Shown in pieces: positions 48,233 to 57,368 of a stretch of 64,000 bases of DNA. Below the pieces are notes generated by a model. That model was not told the origin of the DNA. It made no database searches and saw only the letters and a program-made list of their open reading frames with translations. This DNA comes from DASRFA01 sp035651755 (GTDB lineage Bacteria > Desulfobacterota > Binatia > UBA12015): positions 16,742-80,741 of the forward strand of contig DASRFA010000001.1 of NCBI GenBank assembly GCA_035651755.1, given 5' to 3'. Position 1 is the first letter of the stretch, and every line of letters begins with the position of its first letter. The position numbers and the translations under genes were made by a program.

Positions 48233-50590
48233 GTGAGGTTCTCCTGGCCCGTGGATCGCCTGGAGGCGATCTTCGAATGGGCGATTCCCGACGGGCCGCT
48301 CCGCGCCGACCGCGACACGTATCGGCGCGCTCGCCTGCTGGTCGCGTTCTGCTGCGTCGTGACGGTGCCCCTGCCGGCGATCGCGGCGCTCCTCTGGGCG
48401 GGCGGGCAGCGGTGGAGCGCGGCGCTCGTGCTCGCCGCGGTGCTCGACCCGATCTACATCTTCGCCGCGCTCCGCCGGACGCGGTCCCTCGTGCCGGTCA
48501 GCAACGCCGTGGTCGCGGTCCTCGCGACGATCCTCGTCGGCCTGACGTGGGCGACGGGCGGCCTCGAGTCGCCGGGGATGCTCTGGTTCGCGCTCGTGCC
48601 GGCGCTCGCGTTCCTGATCGCCGGACGGCGGTCCGGGATCGCATGGACCGCCGCGATGACGGCGGCGGTGCTGGCACTCCTCGCGCTCGGAGCCGCCGGG
48701 GCCGTCCCGGCGCCGGAACAAAAGGCGGGCGACCCGTGGCTCGCGCTCCTGGAGGCGAGCGTCGCCCTCTTCGCGATCGCCGCCTTCGCCGCGACCGCCG
48801 GAATCTTCGAGTGGCTGAAGGACGACGCCCTGCACGCCCAGGAGGCGGCGCTGGCCGACGTGGGGCGGGCGCGCGACGAGGCCGAGGCGGCGACGCGCGC
48901 GAAGTCGGAGTTCCTCGCGGCCATGAGCCACGAGATCCGGACGCCGATGAACGGCGTCATGGGCGCGACCGGGCTGCTCCTCGAGACCGAGCTCTCGCCG
49001 GACCAGCGCGAGTACGCCGTCATGGCGCGCGACGCGTCCGCGTCGCTCCTCAAGATCATCAACGACATCCTCGACTTCTCGAAGATCGAAGCGGGGCGTC
49101 TCGACATCGAGCACGTCGACTTCGACGTCGGCGCCGTCGCCGAGGAGACGCTCGTGCTGCTCGCGGAGAAGGCGCAGTCGAAGAACCTCGAGCTCGTCGG
49201 CTTCATCGGCCGCGAGGTACCGCGGCTCGTGACGGGCGATCCGCTGCGGATCCGTCAGGTGCTCGTCAACCTCCTCGGAAACGCCGTCAAGTTCACGGAG
49301 CGTGGAGAGGTCGTGCTGCGAGTGTCCGCGGACCCGTCGCCGACCGGCGGCGTCGTGCTGCGCTGCGAGGTCAGCGACACGGGCATCGGGATCCCGGCCG
49401 AAGCGCAGGCGGGGCTCTTCCGGTCCTTCTCGCAGGCCGAGGCGTCGACCGCTCGCCGCTTCGGCGGAACCGGTCTCGGCCTCGCGATCTCGCGTCACCT
49501 GGTGGGGCTGATGGGCGGAGCGATCGGCGTGCGCTCGACCGTCGGCGTCGGGAGTGCCTTCTGGTTCACCGTTCCGCTCGGCGTGGCGGGCGACCCCGTC
49601 CGCACGACGGGCTCCGCGCTCGCAGGCGACCCGCTCCGGGCGCTCTACGTCGGCGCGAGCGCCACCAGCCTCGAGTGGCTGCGCGGCGAGCTGGCGGTCC
49701 TCCGGATCGACGTCGCCGGCGTCGCCGACGTCGACGCCGGCATCGTGCGGCTGCGCGAGGCCGGCCGCGGCGGCGCAGCGTTCGACGTGGCGATCGTCGA
49801 CTGGCGGATCGGCGAGCGGTCGGGCGTGGACGTGGCGCGCACCGCGGCCGCCGACCGCGACCTCGGCGCGACCGCGATCCTCCTCCTGAGCCCGTTCGCG
49901 ACCCCCGAATCCGAGCTGCGCGCGCTGCCCGCCGCGATCGACGCGACGAGCCCGAAGCCGCTTCGGCGCGAGCGCCTCGGCCGCGACCTGCTGCGCGCGC
50001 TCGACCGTCGCCGGGAGCGCGCGCGCCATGCGAGCGCTGCGCCCCCGCCCGCCGCGCCGGTCACGGCGCCGGACGCGGAAGCCCAGCAGGCGTCGCCGCG
50101 GGACGAGCGGACGCCGGACGTGAAGCCGCCGGCGATCAATGCGCCCGCCGCGCGCACTTCCGCCGACGTCTCGGCCGAGGCGCGACGGCTCCTCGTCGCG
50201 GAGGACAATCCGGTCAATCGGCAGATCATCCGTCGGCAGCTCGCCCGCCTGGGGTATCTCGCCGACCTCGTGGCGAACGGCCGCGAGGCGGTGGACGCCC
50301 TCCGGTCGCGCTCCTACGACCTCGTCCTCATGGACTGCCAGATGCCCGAGGTCGACGGCTACGAGGCGACGGCGGCCATCCGCCGGCTCGCCGGCCCCGC
50401 GAGCCGCACGCCGATCATCGCGCTGACCGCGAGCGCGCTCGACAGCGAGCGCGACCGCTGCCGTCGAGCGGGCATGGACGACTTCGTCACGAAGCCGACC
50501 GACCCGCGTCACCTCGCGTCCGTGATCGAAGCCTGGCTCGGCACTCGCGGAGCGTCGGGGCCATCGCATCCGGTCTCGCTCGGGACCTGA
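48233..50590 (+). CDS. Hybrid sensor histidine kinase with two receiver domains
   Basis: A 785-residue membrane kinase. About six membrane segments fill residues 30-190. Then come a linker helix, HisKA with the phospho-site in AAMSHEIRTPMNGVMG (His233), and an intact HATPase (VNLLGNAVKFTERG, SDTGIGIPAEAQ, RRFGGTGLGLAISRHLVGLMGG). A degenerate receiver follows: FDVAIVDWRI keeps the Asp, but the N-terminal acidic pair is lost (LRALYVGAS). The last domain is a complete receiver (LLVAEDNPVNRQ, LVLMDCQMPEVDGYEATAAIR with Asp701, VTKPTDP). No HPt is attached, so an outside HPt is needed. GTG 48233. It sits 7 bases before the second kinase. Confidence 0.88.
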   Translation: MRFSWPVDRLEAIFEWAIPDGPLRADRDTYRRARLLVAFCCVVTVPLPAIAALLWAGGQRWSAALVLAAVLDPIYIFAALRRTRSLVPVSNAVVAVLATILVGLTWATGGLESPGMLWFALVPALAFLIAGRRSGIAWTAAMTAAVLALLALGAAGAVPAPEQKAGDPWLALLEASVALFAIAAFAATAGIFEWLKDDALHAQEAALADVGRARDEAEAATRAKSEFLAAMSHEIRTPMNGVMGATGLLLETELSPDQREYAVMARDASASLLKIINDILDFSKIEAGRLDIEHVDFDVGAVAEETLVLLAEKAQSKNLELVGFIGREVPRLVTGDPLRIRQVLVNLLGNAVKFTERGEVVLRVSADPSPTGGVVLRCEVSDTGIGIPAEAQAGLFRSFSQAEASTARRFGGTGLGLAISRHLVGLMGGAIGVRSTVGVGSAFWFTVPLGVAGDPVRTTGSALAGDPLRALYVGASATSLEWLRGELAVLRIDVAGVADVDAGIVRLREAGRGGAAFDVAIVDWRIGERSGVDVARTAAADRDLGATAILLLSPFATPESELRALPAAIDATSPKPLRRERLGRDLLRALDRRRERARHASAAPPPAAPVTAPDAEAQQASPRDERTPDVKPPAINAPAARTSADVSAEARRLLVAEDNPVNRQIIRRQLARLGYLADLVANGREAVDALRSRSYDLVLMDCQMPEVDGYEATAAIRRLAGPASRTPIIALTASALDSERDRCRRAGMDDFVTKPTDPRHLASVIEAWLGTRGASGPSHPVSLGT

Positions 50591-50597
50591 TCCGGCA

Positions 50598-52772
50598 GTG
50601 GACAGGAAGCGCATCGAGCCGGCGCGTGCGGCGCTCGTCGCGTCGCTCGGCGTGGCCGCTCTATCGGCAGCCGCGCTCGGCTGGCTCGCGACCGGCACGG
50701 CGCCGGTCGCATGGCTCGCGTGCGCGCTCGCCGGGCTCGCGATCGCGGAGCAGCTCGTCGTGCTCGCCGCGGTCCGGAGCGCCCGCGCTCGCATCGCGGC
50801 CGCCGAGGCCGCGCGCGACGCCGCGCTCGCGCGCATGAGCCACGCGCTCCGCACGCCGATGAACGGCATCCTCGGCACGATCGACGTGCTGGCCGAGAGC
50901 CGTCTCACGCGCGAGCAGGAGGAGTCGGTCGGCGTGCTGCGCTCGTCCGCGCAGGCGCTGCTCGCGACGCTCACGAACCTCCTCGACCACGCCCACCTCC
51001 GGAGCGGCCGCCTGGAGCTCGACGTCGTCGCCTTCGAGCTGCGCGCGGCCGTGCACGAGGTCGTTCGCACGCGTGCGGCGCGCGCACCGCGGCCCGACGG
51101 CGAGCTCGCGGCGGTCGTCGCAGCCGACGTCCCCGACCGCGTGCGCGGCGACCGCCGCCGCCTGCAGCAGGTGCTCGCGAACGTCGTCGAGGAGGCCATC
51201 GCGCACGGCGGCCGAGGCGACGTGACGATCCGGGTGGTCACGGAGTCGTTGACGGACCGCGAAGCGGTTCTCGCGTTCGAGATCGGGCGCCCCGCCGCCG
51301 GCGACGCGACGACGGAGCGACGTCCGGTCGCCGAGGACCCGCTTTCCGACACGGCGCTGGACGACCTCGGCCTCGGGCTCGCGGTCTCGGCGGCGCTCGT
51401 GCGAAGCATGGGCGGGACGCTCGCGGTCGACGCGAGCGCCTCCGCGAGGTTCGCGTTCGGCGCCCGCTTCGCCGTCGATCCCGGCGCCGCGGCGTGGCGA
51501 CCGGCCCCCGCGCTCGACCTCTGCGAGCGCGAGGTCCTCATCGTCGATCACGGCCCGACGACGCGCGACATCCTGTCGGCGCTCGCCCGCTCCTGGCGCG
51601 CGCGGCCGATCGCGACCGCCAACGCGCGCGAGGCGCTCGCCGCGCTCGAGGAGTCGCGCGCGCGCGGCCGCGTGCCGGCCTTCGCGTGCATCGACCTCGA
51701 CCTCCCCGGAATGCCGGGCCTCGTGCTCGCGGAGATCCTGCGCTCCGATGCGCGCCTCGCCGCGATGCCCCTCATCGCGCTCGCGAGCGCGGCCGACGCG
51801 ACTCGCGAGGAGCGCTGCCGGGCGATCGGATGTGCGGCGGTGCTCGTGAAGCCGCTTCTCGAGAGCGACGTCCTGAGCGCCGCGCGCGCGGCGCTCTCGC
51901 CCGATCGCGCGCGGCGGGTCCCGGCGCCGCGTCCGAACGGCGACCCGCGATCGGTCGCCGCGGGCGCGCTGCGGATCCTCGTCGCGGACGACAATCCCGT
52001 CGATCGAGTGCTCGCCGTCCGATTGCTCGAGAAGCGCGGCCACCGCGTGCGCGCCGTCGGAAGCGGCGAGGAGGCGGTGCAGGCGTGCGCGTCGGAGCCG
52101 TTCGACGTCGTTCTGATGGACGTCCAGATGCCGCACGTGAGCGGTCTCGAAGCGACCGCTGCGATCCGCGCGCGCGAGCGCCGCGCCGAAGGCCCGGCCC
52201 GCCGCGTGCCGATCCTCGCCCTCACGGCCGACGACGACCGCGCGCGCTGCATCGAAGCGGGAATGGACGGCTACGTCGCGAAGCCGGTGCACCCGCAGGA
52301 GCTGGCGGACGCGCTCGCGCGCGCCGTCGCGGGAGCGGCGAGCGACGCCCGGCTCGGCGGGAGCGCGGCCGGCCAGGACGGCGAGCCGATCGACGAGCGC
52401 ATGGCGCTCGAGCAGGCGGGCGGCGACCGCTCGCTCCTGGGCGACCTGGCTCAGATGTGCCTCGCCGAGACGCAGAGCGGGCTCGAGCGGCTCCGCGAGG
52501 CGGTCGCCGACGGCGACGCGGCCGGCGTACGCCGGGCTGCGCACAAGCTCCGTGGGTCGCTCCTCGTGGTCGCCGCCGGACCGGCCGCCCACGCCGCACA
52601 CCGCGTGGCGGACGCGTGCCCGGGCGACGGCGTCGATCGCGCGCGCGCGGCGATCGTCACCCTCGAGCGCGAAGTCGATCGCGTGCGGCCGGTGCTCGAG
52701 GCGATCGTCCGCTCGTCGACCGGGGCGCGCGCTCCGTCCGAGTCGGCGGCGGGCGCGCGCCTCGCGTCCTGA
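50598..52772 (+). CDS. Hybrid histidine kinase-like protein with degenerate ATPase domain, two receivers and HPt
   Basis: A 724-residue protein. Two short membrane segments lie in residues 10-60. HisKA keeps its histidine (ARMSHALRTPMNGILG, His82) but has HAL where HEI is usual. In the HATPase domain the N-box reads LANVVEEAIAHGG (Glu for the Mg-binding Asn, Ala for Lys) and the G1 box DxGxG is replaced by FEIGRPAAG, so ATP binding is doubtful. Then come a receiver (CIDLDLPGMPG), a complete receiver (LVADDNPVDRV, LMDVQMPHVSG with Asp508) and a C-terminal HPt (RRAAHKLRGSLLVV, His649). It probably acts as a phosphorelay hub fed by the active kinase just upstream. GTG 50598. Confidence 0.85.
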   Translation: MDRKRIEPARAALVASLGVAALSAAALGWLATGTAPVAWLACALAGLAIAEQLVVLAAVRSARARIAAAEAARDAALARMSHALRTPMNGILGTIDVLAESRLTREQEESVGVLRSSAQALLATLTNLLDHAHLRSGRLELDVVAFELRAAVHEVVRTRAARAPRPDGELAAVVAADVPDRVRGDRRRLQQVLANVVEEAIAHGGRGDVTIRVVTESLTDREAVLAFEIGRPAAGDATTERRPVAEDPLSDTALDDLGLGLAVSAALVRSMGGTLAVDASASARFAFGARFAVDPGAAAWRPAPALDLCEREVLIVDHGPTTRDILSALARSWRARPIATANAREALAALEESRARGRVPAFACIDLDLPGMPGLVLAEILRSDARLAAMPLIALASAADATREERCRAIGCAAVLVKPLLESDVLSAARAALSPDRARRVPAPRPNGDPRSVAAGALRILVADDNPVDRVLAVRLLEKRGHRVRAVGSGEEAVQACASEPFDVVLMDVQMPHVSGLEATAAIRARERRAEGPARRVPILALTADDDRARCIEAGMDGYVAKPVHPQELADALARAVAGAASDARLGGSAAGQDGEPIDERMALEQAGGDRSLLGDLAQMCLAETQSGLERLREAVADGDAAGVRRAAHKLRGSLLVVAAGPAAHAAHRVADACPGDGVDRARAAIVTLEREVDRVRPVLEAIVRSSTGARAPSESAAGARLAS

Positions 52773-52787
52773 GGACGCGCCCGCCCG

Positions 52788-53621
52788 TCAGCGCGGCCGG
52801 AGGCGCGCGAGCAGCGGGACCGCCGCGATCTTCTCCTCCGTCAGCTCGTTCCAGCGGATGGCGGGCCGCGCGCGCCGGCCGCGCCGGCATCGCAGGACGC
52901 GGGTCGGCGTGACGACGAGGTCGACGCGGACGTCGTGAGCCGTACGCGGGATGACGCGCGCCGGGAGGACCTGCGCGTCGTGCACGGTCGTCGCGACCAC
53001 GGTTCGCTGGCCGACCAGCCCGGCGAGCGCGGCGACGGCGAACTCGAGGTCGGCGAAGCCGCCGCCCTTGCCGAGCCGAGCGCCGTCGGGCGCGACCGCG
53101 ACGCACCCGGTGACGACGAGGTCGACCGGCTCGAGGGCGTCGACGTCGACCGGCTTCCCGGCGCGCGCCGCACCGCGGATCGACGCGGCCGCGCGCGGCG
53201 AGACGGCCAGGCGGCCGGGATCGAGCCGGAGGAACGGGCGCTCGGCGGCGAGGCGCGGGACCGCCATGAAGAGCGTCTTTCCGTCCTGGAGCGCGCGCTG
53301 GCGAACCGGGAGCTGGGGCGCGTCGGGATTCGACTTGACGGTGCGCGCCCGCCGCCACTCGTCGGTCGCGCGCAGCCGCTCCGCGGCCGCCTCCGCGCCG
53401 GCGAAGTTCGGGATCCGGCCTTCCGCGCCCGGGAAGCGCGCCGCGCCGACTTCCCGAAGCGCGCGCCAGGTGCGCGCGCGGAGCGCGGCCTTCGCCGAGA
53501 GCAGCTTCTTCGGCCCGCCCGCGTCGCGGTCGTGGCGCGGCGCGCTCGAACCCGGCCGCGCGTCCCCGCCCGCGCGCCGGCGCGGCGTTCGGCCGCGACC
53601 CTTGGCGGCCGGGCGCGGCAC
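52788..53621 (-). CDS. 5-formyltetrahydrofolate cyclo-ligase-like (MTHFS-domain) protein
   Basis: A 277-residue protein of the 5-FCL/MTHFS family, which turns 5-formyl-THF into methenyl-THF with ATP; longer members like this one are often of unknown role. Visible features are AKAALRARTWRALREVGAARFP, VKSNPDAPQLPVRQRALQDGKTLFMAVPRL, DLVVTGCVAVAPDGARLGKGGGFADLEFA and ATTVHDAQVLP. The first 30 residues are basic and low in complexity, and the true start may be later. GTG 53621 shares one base with the glgB stop (TAGTG), pointing to coupled translation. It converges on the second kinase with 15 bases between. Confidence 0.75.
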   Translation of the reverse strand: MPRPAAKGRGRTPRRRAGGDARPGSSAPRHDRDAGGPKKLLSAKAALRARTWRALREVGAARFPGAEGRIPNFAGAEAAAERLRATDEWRRARTVKSNPDAPQLPVRQRALQDGKTLFMAVPRLAAERPFLRLDPGRLAVSPRAAASIRGAARAGKPVDVDALEPVDLVVTGCVAVAPDGARLGKGGGFADLEFAVAALAGLVGQRTVVATTVHDAQVLPARVIPRTAHDVRVDLVVTPTRVLRCRRGRRARPAIRWNELTEEKIAAVPLLARLRPR

Positions 53622-55879
53622 TAGTGCTCCGCCGGCGCCAGCACGAGGCCGCCGAGCGGCGGCAGCACGAGCGCGATCGACTGCGGATGGCCGTGAAACG
53701 GAACGGGCTCGGTCGGCACGTGAGGTCGCGTCTCGACGTCGCTCCCGCCGAACTCGCGGGCGTCGCTCGAGAGGACCTCGACGTAGCGCCCCGCGTGCGG
53801 CACCCCGATCCGGTAGCCCGCGCGCGGCACCGGCGTGAAGTTCAGCACGACGACGACATGGGTTGCGCCGTGCCCTTCGTGCCGCGTGTCGCGGCGGAGG
53901 TAGCTCAGGACCGAGTTGTCGCGGTCGTGGCAGTCGATCCACTGGAAGCCGTCCGGGTCGGGATCGCCGCGCCAGAAGCACGGCGTCTCCCTGTAGAGGC
54001 GCCCGAGCGCGCCGACGAAGCGCAGCAGCGCACGGCGATCGGGCTCGTCGGCGAGGTGCCAGTCGAGGCTCGAGGCGTGGTTCCACTCGTTTCCCGACGC
54101 GAGCTCGAACCCCATGAACTGGAGCGACTTCCCCGGTCGCGTCACCTGGTAGGTGAGGAGGAGCCGGAGGTTCGCGAGCTTCTGCCAGGGGTCGCCCGGC
54201 ATCTTCGCGACCAGCGAGCGCTTCCCGTACACGACCTCGTCGTGCGAGATCGGATCGACGAAATTTTCGCTGTACTGATACAGCATCGCGAACGTGAGCT
54301 GGTCGTGGTGGTGGGAGCGGAAGACGGGATCGATCGCGAGGTACGCGAGCGTGTCGTGCATCCAGCCCATGTTCCACTTGAACGTGAAGCCGAGCCCGCC
54401 GACGAAGGTCGGGCGCGTCACGCCGCTCCACGACGTCGACTCCTCGGCGATGACGACGCAGCCCGGCTGCTCGCCGTGCACCACCTCGTTCAGGTGGCGG
54501 AGGAAGGCGATCGCCTCGACGTTCTCGTTTCCGCCGAAGCGGTTCGGAAGCCATTCGCCGGGCTTCCGGCTGTAGTCGAGGTAGAGCATCGAGGCGACGG
54601 CGTCGACGCGAAGGCCGTCGGCATGGAACTCCTCGAGCCAGTAGAGCGCGTTGCCGACGAGGAACGACTCGACCTCGCGCCGGCCGTAGTTGAAGATGAG
54701 CGTTCCCCAGTCCTGGTGCTCGCCGAGGCGTGGGTCCTCGTGCTCGTACGCGGCCGTGCCGTCGAAGCGGCGGAGCGCGAAGTCGTCGCGCGGGAAGTGA
54801 GCGGGTACCCAGTCGAGGATGACGCCGATCCCGGCGCGGTGGAGCGCGTCGACCAGGAACCGGAAGTCGTCGGGCGTGCCGAAGCGCGAGGTCGGCGCGT
54901 AGTAGCCGGTCACCTGGTAGCCCCACGACGCCTCGTACGGGTGCTCCATCACGGGGAGCAGCTCGACGTGCGTGAATCCGAGCGTGCGCACGTGCTCCAC
55001 GAGCAAGGGCGCGATCTCGCGGTAGCCGAGCGAGCGGTTGCCGTCCTCCGGAACGCGTCGCCACGACGGCAGGTGCACCTCGTAGATGAGCATCGGCGAG
55101 CGCTGCCAGTCCGACGCTCGCCGGCGCGCCAGCCACTCGCCGTCGCCCCACGCGTACCCGTCGAGCGACGCGACGCGGGCCGCGGTCGCCGGCGGACCTT
55201 CCATCGCGCGCGCGAAGGGATCGGTCTTCAGGCGGATCGCCCCATCCCGCGTCAGGATCTCGAACTTGTACAGCGCGCCCGCGCCGATGCCCGGCACGAA
55301 GAGCTCGAAGATGCCCGACGCGCCGAGCGCCCGCATCGGGAACGCCCGGCCGTCCCAGCGGCAGAAGTCGCCGACGACGCTCACGCGGCGCGCGGTCGGA
55401 GCCCACACCGAGAACGCGACCCCGGGCTCGCCGTCGACCACGAGCGGACGCGCGCCCAGCATCTGCCACGGCCGGCGGTGCGTTCCCTCGCCGTGGAGAT
55501 AGAGGTCCATCTCGCCGACGGTCGGGAGGAAGCGATACGGATCGCCGCGCTCCCAGGTGCCGCCGTCCGCGAAGCGAAACCGGAGGCGATAGCGGAACGG
55601 CAGGCCGGCGCCGGCGACGAAGCCGGCGAAGAGCCCGCCCTCGATGGCCTCGAGCGCGATCGGCAGCTCGTCGTCGCGAACGAGCTCGACCGCCGCCGCA
55701 TCGGGATGGAACGCCCGCACGACGACGCCCTGCACCGCCCCGATGCGCCAGGGGTGCGCGCCCAGCACGTCGTGCGGGCTCGCGTGCTCGCCGGCGAGGA
55801 GAGGCCGGACGCGCGCCGGATCGACGAGCGCCGCCGTCCGATGGGTCGCGCCGTCGGATGTCGTCGAAGCCTGTCCCAC
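53621..55879 (-). CDS. glgB: 1,4-alpha-glucan branching enzyme
   Basis: A 752-residue full-length GlgB, which makes alpha-1,6 branches in glycogen. Residues 15-120 are the N1 domain (ASPHDVLGAHPW), next a CBM48 (GVAFSVWAPTARRVSVVGDFCRWDG), then the GH13 barrel: LLPVMEHPYEASWGYQVTGYYAPTSRFG split over its usual strands, GLRVDAVASMLYLDYSR with the nucleophile Asp, VIAEESTSWSGVTRP with the acid Glu, and PISHDEVVYGK with the third Asp. All catalytic residues are present. GTG start at 55879. It lies 70 bases after the binding-protein gene on the same strand. No glgA, glgC or glgP is in the window. Confidence 0.95.
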   Translation of the reverse strand: MGQASTTSDGATHRTAALVDPARVRPLLAGEHASPHDVLGAHPWRIGAVQGVVVRAFHPDAAAVELVRDDELPIALEAIEGGLFAGFVAGAGLPFRYRLRFRFADGGTWERGDPYRFLPTVGEMDLYLHGEGTHRRPWQMLGARPLVVDGEPGVAFSVWAPTARRVSVVGDFCRWDGRAFPMRALGASGIFELFVPGIGAGALYKFEILTRDGAIRLKTDPFARAMEGPPATAARVASLDGYAWGDGEWLARRRASDWQRSPMLIYEVHLPSWRRVPEDGNRSLGYREIAPLLVEHVRTLGFTHVELLPVMEHPYEASWGYQVTGYYAPTSRFGTPDDFRFLVDALHRAGIGVILDWVPAHFPRDDFALRRFDGTAAYEHEDPRLGEHQDWGTLIFNYGRREVESFLVGNALYWLEEFHADGLRVDAVASMLYLDYSRKPGEWLPNRFGGNENVEAIAFLRHLNEVVHGEQPGCVVIAEESTSWSGVTRPTFVGGLGFTFKWNMGWMHDTLAYLAIDPVFRSHHHDQLTFAMLYQYSENFVDPISHDEVVYGKRSLVAKMPGDPWQKLANLRLLLTYQVTRPGKSLQFMGFELASGNEWNHASSLDWHLADEPDRRALLRFVGALGRLYRETPCFWRGDPDPDGFQWIDCHDRDNSVLSYLRRDTRHEGHGATHVVVVLNFTPVPRAGYRIGVPHAGRYVEVLSSDAREFGGSDVETRPHVPTEPVPFHGHPQSIALVLPPLGGLVLAPAEH

Positions 55880-55949
55880 AGATGCCAGCGTGACGCGATG
55901 CCGCGGTCTCGCAAGCCCGGGCGAGGGATGGAACCCCTCGCGCGACGAC

Positions 55950-56765
55950 TCACCGGACGCGGGCGGTCTCCGCCTCGAGCTGCTGCCAGTACGGAACCCA
56001 GCGCTGGAGGATCGCGGCGCGCGTGCCGTCCGCCTCCCAGTGCGCGAGCGCCTGGTTCACCGCCGCGAGTAGCCCCTCGTTGGAACGACTGACCGCCCAG
56101 CCGAAGTCCTCGCGATTGAGCGGCTGGCGAAGAAGCGCCAGCGCGCCCTCGTTCCCGGACACCGCCCAGACCACGATCGGGGCATCTTGGATCAGGATGT
56201 CGCTCCGCCCGGCTCTCACCTCGGAGATCGCGATGTCGGTCGAGTTCGTCGGGTAGATCATGCCGTTCGTGCCGCAGCGATCGCGGATGAACTTCTCGCC
56301 GGTCGTGCCGTTCACGACGCTGAAGCGCGCGTTGCAGGCGAGGATGCTCGCGACCGTCGGGTAGCGGTCGCGGTCCTGGCGCTGCATCATCGCCATCAGG
56401 CCGGAGCGGAGATACGGATTGCTGAAGGTGACGCGCGTCTCCCGGAGCTGCGTGATCGTCAGCCCGGCCATCGCGAGGTCGATGCGCTGATCGGACAACG
56501 CGGGGAGCAGGTCCTCGAAGCGCATGTCGACGAGGTGGACCGGCCTCCGGAGGTAGGTGCCTAGCGCCCCCGCGAAGTCGACCTCCATGCCGACGAGCGC
56601 GCCGTCGCGCACGAACGAGTACGGTGGCGACGCGGAGTTGATGCCGACGCGGATCGGCGGCGGCGCGGGTGGCGGAGGCGGCGGCGATGGCGCCGTCGCC
56701 GCGCATGCGGCGAGACCGGCCGCCGCGATCGCGCACCAGAGAACTCTCGCAACGGAACCCGCCAT
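55950..56765 (-). CDS. Family 3 solute-binding lipoprotein (periplasmic binding protein type 2)
   Basis: A 271-residue lipoprotein: signal with lipobox (AIAAAGLAAC), a poly-Pro spacer, then an SBP_bac_3 domain (IRVGINSASPPYSFVRDGALVGMEVDFAGAL, LPALSDQRIDLAMAGLTIT, TRVTFSNPYLRSGLMAM, RSDILIQDAPIVVWAV, GWAVSRSNEGLLAAVNQAL). The GMEVDFA and MAGLTIT motifs are those of amino-acid-type binding proteins. No ABC permease or ATPase genes adjoin, so it may serve a distant transporter or act as a sensor. The Arg that usually grips the ligand carboxylate appears in QLRETRVTFSNPY. ATG 56765 has GGAGGA upstream. Confidence 0.85.
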   Translation of the reverse strand: MAGSVARVLWCAIAAAGLAACAATAPSPPPPPPAPPPIRVGINSASPPYSFVRDGALVGMEVDFAGALGTYLRRPVHLVDMRFEDLLPALSDQRIDLAMAGLTITQLRETRVTFSNPYLRSGLMAMMQRQDRDRYPTVASILACNARFSVVNGTTGEKFIRDRCGTNGMIYPTNSTDIAISEVRAGRSDILIQDAPIVVWAVSGNEGALALLRQPLNREDFGWAVSRSNEGLLAAVNQALAHWEADGTRAAILQRWVPYWQQLEAETARVR

Positions 56766-56976
56766 CCCCGTCGTCCTCCGCAGGAAGCGCGCTTCGCGCG
56801 CCCGTCCGCGGGCCACCACTACGCCATGGCGCCGGCGATGCAACCGAATGTGCGGGATCGAGCAGCGGAGGCGGGGTGCGGGCGGGGTCGAACAGCGGCG
56901 GGCGCGCCCAAGGAACGGGCGCTGCCCGAATGCGCGTCAGTCCGGATGCACCGGACGAGCGCGCGAGATGTCCAAG

Positions 56977-57186
56977 CTACGCCGCGAGCTCGCCGACGGG
57001 CTCGATCTCGTGCGGGAACAGCACGAGCCGCTCGCCGCTATCGAACGCGACCGTCACGAGGTTACGCCCGATGTTCTCGCGGAACGAGCAGACGGTTCCT
57101 TCGCTCGAGCGGCTCAGCACTCCGCCCGGGTGCGTGATCGGCCGGGTCGCCCGGCAACGAGATCCTGGAATGATCTGGAGATCCAT
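56977..57186 (-). CDS. Small basic beta-rich protein, unknown function
   Basis: A 69-residue protein with a strong ribosome site (GGGGAGGAGAACGCC just before ATG 57186). The sequence MDLQIIPGSRCRATRP, GGVLSRSSEGTVCSFRENIGR, NLVTVAFDSGERLVLFPHEIEPV reads as a compact SH3-like barrel (strands ending in a GERLVLFPHEIE motif). Two cysteines. Not linked to any family by me with confidence. It lies 14 bases after a 55-residue small gene, so the two form a mini operon. The shape recalls small RNA- or protein-binding barrels, but I assign no function. Confidence 0.7.
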   Translation of the reverse strand: MDLQIIPGSRCRATRPITHPGGVLSRSSEGTVCSFRENIGRNLVTVAFDSGERLVLFPHEIEPVGELAA

Positions 57187-57200
57187 GGCGTTCTCCTCCC

Positions 57201-57368
57201 CTAGTTCCCCGCCGCATCGCCCTCGAAGCGAGCGCCGCTGAAGCTTCCGCAGAGCCGAACGACCCTCCGATTCACCATGGCCACGACGGTCGCGATGATC
57301 TCCGCTTCGGAATCGGCGTCCTGGGATACGGCCGTGACGAGGTCGAGCAGCGTGACGTTGAGCATCAT
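57201..57368 (-). CDS. Small 55-residue conserved protein
   Basis: A 55-residue protein: MMLNVTLLDLVTAVSQDADS, then EAEIIATVVAMVNRRVVRLC and GSFSGARFEG. Composition and the AGGA ribosome site 8-9 bases before the double ATG (57368/57365) support it, and I recognise the pattern (LxxLVxxVSxxAxSxxEVxATVxxMVNxxxVRLCGxFxGAR) from small proteins in uncultured soil bacteria such as Rokubacteria and related groups. It looks like a small helical domain with a short beta end. It is followed 14 bases later by the 69-residue gene. No function is known to me. Confidence 0.72.
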   Translation of the reverse strand: MMLNVTLLDLVTAVSQDADSEAEIIATVVAMVNRRVVRLCGSFSGARFEGDAAGN

